Positions 1 to 6,921 of a stretch of 51,157 nt of DNA are shown in pieces. How positions within the stretch are numbered: position 1 is the first letter of the stretch; each line of letters opens with the position of its first letter. The notes below the pieces were generated by a model that was not told where the DNA came from, did no database searches, and worked only from the letters and a program-made list of their open reading frames with translations. The stretch is from Candidatus Dojkabacteria bacterium. GTDB taxonomy: Bacteria > Patescibacteria > Dojkabacteria > SC72. The DNA is taken from positions 1 to 51,157 of the forward strand of contig JALNYV010000012.1 in assembly GCA_023229785.1 (NCBI GenBank). The letters are read 5' to 3'. Both the position numbers and the translations under genes were made by a program.

Positions 1-109
1 GTGAATACACCGAAATCGATCTCGAGGAATATGCAAGCGTAAAGAATCAGGGAGATCAATCAAGTCGGGCAAAAGTACAACAGGGATATAATAAAGTAAT
101 CACTTCATA
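1..109. repeat. Exact 109-bp repeat, left copy
   Basis: Bases 1-109 are identical to 47170-47278, inside the capsid gene. Downstream of base 109 the two copies diverge through synonymous and a few non-synonymous changes. The wider homologous block is about 1-3101, matching 47170-50209. The sharp window start inside the identical stretch looks like an assembly-graph boundary. Confidence 0.9.
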
Positions 110-866
110 TCGTATTGCTAAAGATATTGGCATTACTTATGAAATGAGAACTCAGAATAAATATCCTGAGGTTGTGCGCAGACTTACAAATCTTGCAGGT
201 CTTGGAGTAAATAGAATGGATCTTGATTTAACTCATCGTTTTACATTTGGTACAGCTACGAGTTATACCGATCAAGATGGACGAACAATAGATACTACAT
301 TAGGTGATACTCTTGAACTTTTCTCAACTGTTCACACAGTAAGAGGAGCATCAACGACATATCGTAATCGTTTAGCAGGAAATCCACAGTATTCGAAGAG
401 TGCTTTGGAGGGAATGGAGCGTTTAGTAGTTGAAGAAACTATTAACCAATTTGGTCAGAAGGTTGTAGTACCATTTGATATTATTTGGAGTTCTGAAGAT
501 CCAAATACAGTTAATGCTATTCTTACTGATCTTCGTTCAATGGCTGCGACAGATGCTGGTTTGAATTCTGGTGTTTTGAATCCTTATAAGGCGAAATATA
601 AGCACGTAGTTCTTCCACGTCTTGCAACAGATGCAAATGGAGCAGTAGATGCAACAAAACGTAAATATTGGGGACTTGCTTCTTCAATGGCATCAACAGC
701 ACATTTGGCAATCTGGGAGGAAGCACATTTGAAGGTTCCATCAGATTTGAATGCTGGTGAAGAGTTTTCAACTGATAATTGGGAATTTGGCGTGCGATGT
801 GGATATGGAGTTACCATAGTGAACGGAGTATGGATAAAAATGTCAAGTGGTACGGGTGAAGCATAA
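1..866 (+). CDS. Major capsid protein, HK97-like, 5'-truncated copy A
   Basis: This is the C-terminal 287 residues of a head shell protein; the reading frame is open from base 3 and the 5' end lies outside the window. It aligns without gaps to residues 50-336 of the complete copy at 47025-48035; I count 17 differing residues, about 94% identity. A capsid role is inferred from size, from position after portal- and scaffold-like genes in the complete copy, and from mixed alpha/beta composition. An internal ATG at 144 exists, but homology runs through the bases before it, so it is not the start. The first 109 bases are identical to 47170-47278. Confidence 0.8.
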   Translation, partial: EYTEIDLEEYASVKNQGDQSSRAKVQQGYNKVITSYRIAKDIGITYEMRTQNKYPEVVRRLTNLAGLGVNRMDLDLTHRFTFGTATSYTDQDGRTIDTTLGDTLELFSTVHTVRGASTTYRNRLAGNPQYSKSALEGMERLVVEETINQFGQKVVVPFDIIWSSEDPNTVNAILTDLRSMAATDAGLNSGVLNPYKAKYKHVVLPRLATDANGAVDATKRKYWGLASSMASTAHLAIWEEAHLKVPSDLNAGEEFSTDNWEFGVRCGYGVTIVNGVWIKMSSGTGEA

Positions 867-883
867 GGGTTACGGGATGTCAT

Positions 884-912
884 TTGACAATTAAATAAAG
901 AAGGAATAATAT
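884..912 (+). promoter_or_regulatory. Promoter of HNH gene A, leaderless type
   Basis: TTGACA (884-889), 17-base spacer, TAATAT (907-912), then 7 bases to the ATG at 920. This spacing puts transcription start at or next to the start codon. The copy before the second HNH gene keeps the same layout. Confidence 0.6.
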
Positions 913-919
913 TGTAAGT

Positions 920-1645
920 ATGGAAATATTTACTAAATTATGTGTTGCTTGTGGCAAGGAGCTCAAAAAGAGACAAAATAAATTTTGTTCAAAACAATGT
1001 AATGGGATATGTCAAAGAAATAAAATATTAGTACATTGTGGTATATGTAAAAAAGAATTCTTTACTGTTAATGGAAGAATAAGAGATAAAAGAGGAAAAT
1101 ATTGTTCTAAGGCCTGTTACTATATATCTAGAAAAGGAATTAATGTATCTAAGAATACTGAATTTAAAAAAGGATTGATTCCTTGGAATAAAGGAAGTCA
1201 TATAATGACTAATGATGCATTGATTAGATGGAGAAAGAATAATCCATCACCGTTTAAAGGATGGAAGCATTCAGAAAAGACAAAAGAATTAATACGTCTA
1301 AAAAGAGCGAATCAAAAAAACCCATCTGGATCAAATCATTGGAATTGGAAAGGTGGAACAAGTCCGTTAAGAAAGAGTATCCAGAACACAAGAAAATATA
1401 GAAATTGGCGAACCGCAGTATTTAAAAGGGATGATTATACTTGTCAATTTTGTAAAGAAAGAGGTCATCAAATAAATGCTGATCACATAAAACCTTTCTA
1501 TAAGATTATAGAAAAATACAAAATTAACACAGTAGAGAAAGCAAAAAATTGTAAAGAGTTATGGGATATATCTAATGGCAGAACTTTGTGCGTTCCTTGC
1601 CACAAGCAAACACCTTCTTATTTAGTTAACCAATACACAAAATAA
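920..1645 (+). CDS. Free-standing HNH homing endonuclease with NUMOD3-like segment, copy A
   Basis: The N-terminal third carries Cys pairs (CVACGKE, FCSKQC, CGICKKEF, YCSKAC) that suggest two zinc ribbons. A NUMOD3-like DNA-binding segment follows (WKHSEKTKELIRLKRANQ). The C-terminal HNH nuclease has CQFC, ADHIKPF, SNGRTLCVPC and the final HKQT, so both metal-binding Cys pairs and the HNH residues are present. It sits between capsid and beta-helix genes with its own TTGACA promoter, typical of a homing gene inserted in a late operon. A 219-residue relative lies at 48094-48753; the N-terminal zinc region differs most between the two. Confidence 0.85.
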   Translation: MEIFTKLCVACGKELKKRQNKFCSKQCNGICQRNKILVHCGICKKEFFTVNGRIRDKRGKYCSKACYYISRKGINVSKNTEFKKGLIPWNKGSHIMTNDALIRWRKNNPSPFKGWKHSEKTKELIRLKRANQKNPSGSNHWNWKGGTSPLRKSIQNTRKYRNWRTAVFKRDDYTCQFCKERGHQINADHIKPFYKIIEKYKINTVEKAKNCKELWDISNGRTLCVPCHKQTPSYLVNQYTK

Positions 1646-1714
1646 ATCTTAATGAGACCCGAAGTTTCGTTAAGTGATCCTCTTAAAACGGGATCTAAAT
1701 AAAAAGTTAAAAGT

Positions 1715-2698
1715 ATGAAATATAATCAACTTAGTAGATATGGAGCAATTGCAAAAATGCTTCCATTTACTCCAGGAAAGATTTTCTTTGTAGTAAATAC
1801 TGCTGAAACATATTGGTCAGATTTCGAACAACAGTTTCCACCAGATGAGGATGGATTAGTTCGCGTATACGGAACAGTAAAAGAGGCATATGATGCATGT
1901 CGTAGTGGATATAATGATGTGATTGTTCTCGATGGGAATACATCGCATAGTGTAACTGCAATGCTTTCTGTATCAAAGAATCGTGTTCACTTTATTGGAA
2001 TTGATTGGTTACTTGGAGATCGAAGACACTATGGACAATCTTCAAAAATTGTACTTGGTGTTACGACCGCAACAACCGATGTTGCTGTTGTAAAGAATAC
2101 TGGTGTACGAAATTCATTTCGTGGTATCAAATTCGATAATTCAAACACACTAACTCAGAGTATATACACATTCCTTGAAGGAGGAGAGTATACATATTTC
2201 CAGAACTGTGAGGTGTATAATGCAACACATTTAACTACCACTACCGCTGCGGAACTTGTTCTTAATGGTGATAGTGCAAAGTTCAAGGATTGTACACTTG
2301 GATCACTTGCAAACTTCCAAACTGGAACGACTATTCGTCCAGTGATTGAGCTTGCAAATGGTACTGTTGCTACTGGAAAGGTAATGCGCGATTGTTATAT
2401 GGAGAATTGTTTGTTTTGGAAAAATTCGGGACATGTCAATTCAAGATTCATTCGTGCAACTGCAAATGCAGATGTTGAGCGATGTCTTATCCTTAAGGAC
2501 TGCTCATTCATTAATGCAGCAAATTCTGCTGCCGTTCCCGCACAAGCAGTTTCAAGTGATGCATCATTGACGGTTGGATCAATTATGTTAAAGAACTGTT
2601 CTGGTTTTAATGTTACGAAGTTGTCTACAACCACAGGAGTTCTTGTGGATGGAGCAGCTCCAAACAGTGGAACTGGTATTGCAGTAAACGCAGCATAG
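1715..2698 (+). CDS. Parallel beta-helix virion protein (decoration-like), copy A
   Basis: 327 residues. From about residue 65 there are repeated short beta-rich turns with FxxCxxxN-type rungs (YFQNCEVYN, KFKDCTLGS, YMENCLFWKN, LLKDCSF-like, MLKNCSGFN), a pattern of pectin-lyase-like right-handed beta-helices. Position directly after the capsid gene suggests a capsid-decorating or head-fibre role; this is inference. No signal peptide and no Shine-Dalgarno site. The second copy at 48823-49806 is highly similar, including the Cys rungs. A perfect hairpin follows the stop codon, then the fibre promoter. Confidence 0.55.
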   Translation: MKYNQLSRYGAIAKMLPFTPGKIFFVVNTAETYWSDFEQQFPPDEDGLVRVYGTVKEAYDACRSGYNDVIVLDGNTSHSVTAMLSVSKNRVHFIGIDWLLGDRRHYGQSSKIVLGVTTATTDVAVVKNTGVRNSFRGIKFDNSNTLTQSIYTFLEGGEYTYFQNCEVYNATHLTTTTAAELVLNGDSAKFKDCTLGSLANFQTGTTIRPVIELANGTVATGKVMRDCYMENCLFWKNSGHVNSRFIRATANADVERCLILKDCSFINAANSAAVPAQAVSSDASLTVGSIMLKNCSGFNVTKLSTTTGVLVDGAAPNSGTGIAVNAA

Positions 2699-2706
2699 TG
2701 CTTTCC

Positions 2707-2730
2707 CATAGAGCCCTTATAGGCTCTATG
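2707..2730 (+). terminator. Conserved hairpin between beta-helix and fibre genes
   Basis: A perfect 9-bp stem, CATAGAGCC / GGCTCTATG with a 6-base loop, lies 9 bases after the stop codon. The copy at 49815-49838 keeps both arms exactly while the loop changes, so the structure is under selection. There is no T-tract, so it may be a processing or stability element instead of a classical terminator. Confidence 0.5.
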
Positions 2731-2749
2731 ATGATGGCGTTAAATATGA

Positions 2750-2755
2750 TATAAT
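2750..2755 (+). promoter_or_regulatory. -10 box, leaderless promoter of fibre gene A
   Basis: TATGATATAAT holds a TATAAT (2750-2755) exactly 6 bases before the ATG at 2762. No clear -35 box. The same arrangement precedes the second fibre gene (TATAAT 49858-49863, ATG 49870). Confidence 0.6.
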
Positions 2756-2761
2756 ATATAC

Positions 2762-4978
2762 ATGAAACGATATACAATACCAATTGCAATAATGTTATTT
2801 GCATCAGTAGTATTTGTTGCGAATGCAGGTCTTCTAACACCTGGAAGTCAGAGTGGCGGAATACTTACACCAGGATTATTTAAGTTAGTTGGATCAAGTC
2901 TACTCCCAGGAAACTCCTCATGGATTCTAGGCACTTCAACGCAACGTATTTCCGAAGGATGGTTTGGCACACTAAATGCAAATACATCTACTATCGGTAC
3001 GTTAACGGTATCTACATCGATAGGTTCGGGATTTACTAACGGTTCTGTATTATTTGCAACATCTTCGGGTATTATTTCTCAAGATAATTCAAATTTCTTT
3101 TGGGACGATACGAATAATAGATTAGGAATCGGGACAGCAGCCCCAGCAACTAAACTTCATGTTGTTGGAGCATCAACTTTTACAGATTATATGTCTGTGC
3201 TTAACGGGATTATTACAAGTGAAGGTGGAGCATCTAGTACAATGAATATAAGAAGTAATAGCGGAAAAAGTTTGTCTTTTGGTACTAATGCAATTTACGA
3301 TAGGATGTATATAGATACTTCCGGCAACGTCGGCATCGGGACGACGGTGCCAGGTGATAAATTACATATTGTTTCTACAAGTGCTGGAGCTGAAACGCTA
3401 CCTCTTATTATTCAAAATTCAGATTTAACGGCTGGAACTAAAGCAGGAATAAAATTTGTGCCAAGTACAGCCACTTCAAGATATTCGGCGATAGAGGGTA
3501 TCCAAGAAGATGGGGCTAATAGAATTGGGATGGCTTTCTTAACTGGAGCTGGAGCAACTATTAGCGAGTGGATGAGAATAAATAGCACCGGCAACGTCGG
3601 CATCGGGACGACAACACCGGCATATAAATTAGATATTACTACTACTGCATTAGGTATCAAAACCTTGTCAACTGGTGGTGCAGGAAAAGCATTTGTAGCA
3701 AGTGATACTCAAATTGCACATGGAATAACATATGGGAGCGTAATAAATACAAACACTTATGCGGCATTACGATATGCATATACTAATGAAGGAGGTTTGT
3801 TGTTGATTGGCGCTACTGAAAGAAAAACTGATGCTCTTTCTCTTACTGGATATTCCGTGTCTACTGGAACAGATAGCGGAGAAGGTGTTATAAAGATTTC
3901 TGCAAAACATGGAGATGCTTCTGCGTTCGCAAGTTTGGCTGATACGACGAAACTTCTAACAGTTGATAATAATGCAACTATAAAGATGACAGTTCTGGGC
4001 TCAGGAAATGTTGGGATCGGAACTACAGCTCCACTCCAAAAACTTACGATATTTGGTGATCCTACTGATAGTAACCAACCTTCTGGTGTAAATAATGCCA
4101 CAGACTTACATACTGCTTTATTTATTAGTGGTTCTGGAAATAATATTGGGGAAAAATATGGATTACAGTTTGGTAATTATTCTACATTTAGTCATTCTGG
4201 TATATTTGGAATAATGACATCAACCTCTGGTAATACACAGGGAGATATTACATTTGATACAAGAAGTGTAACGACTGATACTCTTTTAACCGAACGAATG
4301 AGAATTATGTCGAGTGGTAACGTTGGTATTGGTACAAGTACCCCAGCAAGCAGACTTTCAATTGTTAGTTCAGGAATATCTAGTACGACAAACGCACTGA
4401 TGGTTAGAAATGCGTCATCTACTGAAATGTTCAGAGTGAGAGATGATGGATTTGTTGGTATTGGAACAGCAGCCCCAGCACAAAAACTAGACGTAACTGG
4501 AAATATTCGTTTACCTAGTGCTAATTATCTTGAATATGCTGACGGTACAAAATATTATAATACTAAATTATACGTTGTGGACCACGATTACAATTGGGAT
4601 TACTTTGATGGTTCTGGAGTTAAAACATTTATGTTCTTTGAAAGTAGTAACGGAAACTTTGGTTTTGCGACAACAACACCAAATTCCACATTACAAGTCA
4701 ATGGAACGTTTGCACTCACGTCTTCCAGTACAGTTGTTACCGCGTCTATAGGTGGTGGGGCATTATTAGCGGGTGCGTGTGCTTCTGCAACGACAACCGT
4801 TGATACGTCATATACGACATCAACTTTAGCATTCGTTACTACTCCACAAATTGACCCAGGTGACGGATTTTTCTGGAATACGATTCTACAAAGTTCTGGA
4901 GTTGCATACACGAGGGTTTGTGCATCTGTTGCGGGAACACCAACAGCTTCGCCTTATGTACTAAAAATGATAAAATAA
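2762..4978 (+). CDS. Exported fibre-like protein with GNVGIGT repeats, copy A
   Basis: 738 residues. Residues 1-22 look like a Sec signal peptide (MKRY, hydrophobic core, ending VANAG), odd for a virion protein. Six repeats of the form G(N/F)VGIGT(T/A)xP..KL.. start near residues 122, 186, 275, 415, 518 and 563, with a weaker one (GNFGFATTTP) near 636; this repeat is common in tail-fibre and surface proteins. The C-terminal 80 residues form a separate beta-rich domain (GGGALLAGAC...VLKMIK). I see no endosialidase-type S74 chaperone. Two repeats at 3321 and 3588 are encoded by identical GC-rich DNA. Receptor binding or display on the host surface are both possible. Confidence 0.6.
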   Translation: MKRYTIPIAIMLFASVVFVANAGLLTPGSQSGGILTPGLFKLVGSSLLPGNSSWILGTSTQRISEGWFGTLNANTSTIGTLTVSTSIGSGFTNGSVLFATSSGIISQDNSNFFWDDTNNRLGIGTAAPATKLHVVGASTFTDYMSVLNGIITSEGGASSTMNIRSNSGKSLSFGTNAIYDRMYIDTSGNVGIGTTVPGDKLHIVSTSAGAETLPLIIQNSDLTAGTKAGIKFVPSTATSRYSAIEGIQEDGANRIGMAFLTGAGATISEWMRINSTGNVGIGTTTPAYKLDITTTALGIKTLSTGGAGKAFVASDTQIAHGITYGSVINTNTYAALRYAYTNEGGLLLIGATERKTDALSLTGYSVSTGTDSGEGVIKISAKHGDASAFASLADTTKLLTVDNNATIKMTVLGSGNVGIGTTAPLQKLTIFGDPTDSNQPSGVNNATDLHTALFISGSGNNIGEKYGLQFGNYSTFSHSGIFGIMTSTSGNTQGDITFDTRSVTTDTLLTERMRIMSSGNVGIGTSTPASRLSIVSSGISSTTNALMVRNASSTEMFRVRDDGFVGIGTAAPAQKLDVTGNIRLPSANYLEYADGTKYYNTKLYVVDHDYNWDYFDGSGVKTFMFFESSNGNFGFATTTPNSTLQVNGTFALTSSSTVVTASIGGGALLAGACASATTTVDTSYTTSTLAFVTTPQIDPGDGFFWNTILQSSGVAYTRVCASVAGTPTASPYVLKMIK
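3321..3345 (+). repeat. GC-rich 25-bp box coding GNVGIGTT (copy 1 of 4)
   Basis: A 25-base stretch rich in C and G (starts CCGGCAACGTCGG) is repeated exactly at 3588-3612 and 50780-50804, and over 24 bases at 50976-50999; a decayed form is at 50543-50561. It stands out from the AT-rich surroundings and encodes the fibre repeat. Confidence 0.85.
3588..3612 (+). repeat. GC-rich 25-bp box (copy 2 of 4)
   Basis: Identical to 3321-3345. Sequences on both sides of the box are unrelated between copies. Confidence 0.85.
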
Positions 4979-4981
4979 ATC

Positions 4982-5326
4982 ATGAATAAAAAGATTACAA
5001 CAATACTATCAGGAACGATTATCATCGGTGGAATAGTAGTTGGTTTGCAGGCACCAGAACCACTTACCATAGATGAGATGAACGTTCTTTATTCAATCTA
5101 TAACGAGGAGATAGCAAAAAATCCTGTTATCTTAAAAGACGTTCAAAGAGAAACACTAATAAGAAAATTGAACGAAAAACTATTAAAAGATACAAATATT
5201 GAAGCGGTTATAGACGGAGAAAGACTTACTGTGCAGGAATTTAATAATTTGAAGAGGACTCTAATATTAAAATCTGAAAGAAAAACAAATTTTGAACAAA
5301 TGGTCGAAACAATAAAAAAATTATAA
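4982..5326 (+). CDS. Small protein with N-terminal membrane anchor
   Basis: 114 residues, starting 3 bases after the fibre stop. Residues 4-22 are hydrophobic (ILSGTIIIGGIVVGL) and would act as an uncleaved anchor or signal sequence. The rest is charged and mostly helical. I recognise no family. Its place in the exported-protein cassette suggests that it acts at the membrane alongside the fibre proteins. Confidence 0.55.
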   Translation: MNKKITTILSGTIIIGGIVVGLQAPEPLTIDEMNVLYSIYNEEIAKNPVILKDVQRETLIRKLNEKLLKDTNIEAVIDGERLTVQEFNNLKRTLILKSERKTNFEQMVETIKKL

Positions 5327-5335
5327 AATAAAATT

Positions 5336-5899
5336 ATGGAAAGAAAATTAGATCATCGAGATGGGTTTATATACGATCCAATTATAAAGGGATTTGACAC
5401 TTTATTTTGGGCAACATTGGCAGGAACCCCAGCAATGAGTAGTAATGTTCTTCGTCTTACAAGCGCATCAATTGTATCGTATACTCAATATTGTTTAACT
5501 GATATTGAATTTAAACTGAATAACGCTGTTGCTCCAACAACATCACAGAATAAAATATTTGGATTATATTCTCCTGTTACCACGAGTCTTGGTTCTGCAT
5601 ACTTCAAGATTTCTGGATCAGCGTTCACCGCAGAAACGACAGATAATGTTGGTAATACTAAGTCGACGACACTTACGTGGGCGGCAGGATATACTGGAGT
5701 GGATACTGCATTTAGAATTCGATGGGAAGAAGATGCGGTTAGATTCTATATTGATGGAGCCGTAGTTGCTACTCATTCAGTTGTTACTCCATCAGTATAT
5801 GGATATGGAATGGCACTTCCTATTCGCGTTACCAATGGAAATGCAGACAATTTGGATATTGTCTATATTGGAATTCGTCAAACAGCATCTATTGTATAA
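5336..5899 (+). CDS. Concanavalin/LamG-like jelly-roll protein
   Basis: 187 residues, beta-rich. The segment FRIRWEEDAVRFYIDGAVVA matches the strand-turn-strand seen in ConA-like lectin and glucanase folds, where xDG precedes a hydrophobic strand. Sugar binding is likely; I cannot identify catalytic residues for a glycosidase. No signal peptide. It follows the small anchored protein by 9 bases in the same operon. The fold assignment is moderately sure, the function unproven. Confidence 0.5.
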   Translation: MERKLDHRDGFIYDPIIKGFDTLFWATLAGTPAMSSNVLRLTSASIVSYTQYCLTDIEFKLNNAVAPTTSQNKIFGLYSPVTTSLGSAYFKISGSAFTAETTDNVGNTKSTTLTWAAGYTGVDTAFRIRWEEDAVRFYIDGAVVATHSVVTPSVYGYGMALPIRVTNGNADNLDIVYIGIRQTASIV

Positions 5900-5901
5900 T
5901 C

Positions 5902-6573
5902 ATGTTGAGGAATGCGAGAAAAGAAAAAGAAATAAGAGAGTATCAAAAGAAGATTAATGAATTACAATTGATTCGCGACAGTTTTGCAAAGAATGTGAGT
6001 GAAGAATCGTGTAAACTGGAGTCTATAAAGTCGGAGATAGAAACATCAAGGAAACAAATTGAGAAGCAAAATAATAAGATTTCAGAACTTCAACAAACAG
6101 CAGAAAACATTAATAATTTAATTTCATTGCGAGAATCAGAATATAAAATAAGGTTAGTTGAAACGGGAAAAGTATTAGATTCTCAATCATCAATAATAGT
6201 TGAAAATAAGAGAATTATTTCTGAACAGAAAGAGATGATTAAAAATAATGAAATTCTTATTAAAGATAAAAATGGTGTTTCGCTAGAATTGATAAATTTA
6301 AAAATTGAGGTTGAAAAGGAGAATGATAATTTAAAAACGATAAGATTAGAAATTGAAAGAGAAAGAAATTCCATTATCGATGAACGCAAATTGGTTGCCG
6401 AAGAAATTAAAACATTAAGTCAATTAGTTGAATATAACGGAAAAACCGCAACTCTATCAGAAAAAAACTTAGGACTTATTCAATTATACGCGAAACGATT
6501 ACAAAGATATTATGATAAAGGTGGGGTTAGATTAAATGTATTAAAGGGATTGGATATACCAAAGAATTTATAA
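5902..6573 (+). CDS. Long coiled-coil protein
   Basis: 223 residues, almost fully charged and helical up to about residue 190 with heptad-like spacing (KEIREYQKKINELQ, ETSRKQIEKQNNKI), then a short C-terminal tail. No enzymatic motif, signal or membrane segment. It starts 2 bases after the lectin-like gene and ends 2 bases before the next gene, so it is translationally coupled. Possibly a rod or scaffold for the neighbouring fibre proteins. Confidence 0.5.
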   Translation: MLRNARKEKEIREYQKKINELQLIRDSFAKNVSEESCKLESIKSEIETSRKQIEKQNNKISELQQTAENINNLISLRESEYKIRLVETGKVLDSQSSIIVENKRIISEQKEMIKNNEILIKDKNGVSLELINLKIEVEKENDNLKTIRLEIERERNSIIDERKLVAEEIKTLSQLVEYNGKTATLSEKNLGLIQLYAKRLQRYYDKGGVRLNVLKGLDIPKNL

Positions 6574-6575
6574 CT

Positions 6576-6917
6576 ATGACACACACATCAAGAATATTAA
6601 ACCCAACGACTCCAGGAGGACTTCTTACTATGATAGGAGGGCTAATGAGTGTAAACGAAGAACTTGTTCTGCAATCAATAACATCCGGTACATATTTTTA
6701 TTTTAATATTACTCCGACTGGAACAATAGATGGATCTAATCCAACATTCACACTTCCTGTTGCTCCTAATCCTGCTTCATCAACAGAAGTTAAATTAAAT
6801 GGTATGGTGCTTACATATGGAACTGGATACACATTATCTGGACTCATATTAACCATGGTAAATATTCCACAAGTCGGAGACGAGTTTCGAGCTAATTTTA
6901 CAAACTCACCTGTATAA
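6576..6917 (+). CDS. Small beta-rich virion-type protein
   Basis: 113 residues. After about 45 residues the sequence reads TIDGSNPTFTLPVAPNPASS, then VKLNGMVLTYGTGYTLSG and PQVGDEFRANF. This is a beta-sandwich pattern common in phage fibre and tail accessory proteins. The next gene starts 4 bases after its stop. Function unknown beyond a structural role. Confidence 0.5.
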   Translation: MTHTSRILNPTTPGGLLTMIGGLMSVNEELVLQSITSGTYFYFNITPTGTIDGSNPTFTLPVAPNPASSTEVKLNGMVLTYGTGYTLSGLILTMVNIPQVGDEFRANFTNSPV

Positions 6918-6921
6918 ATAT

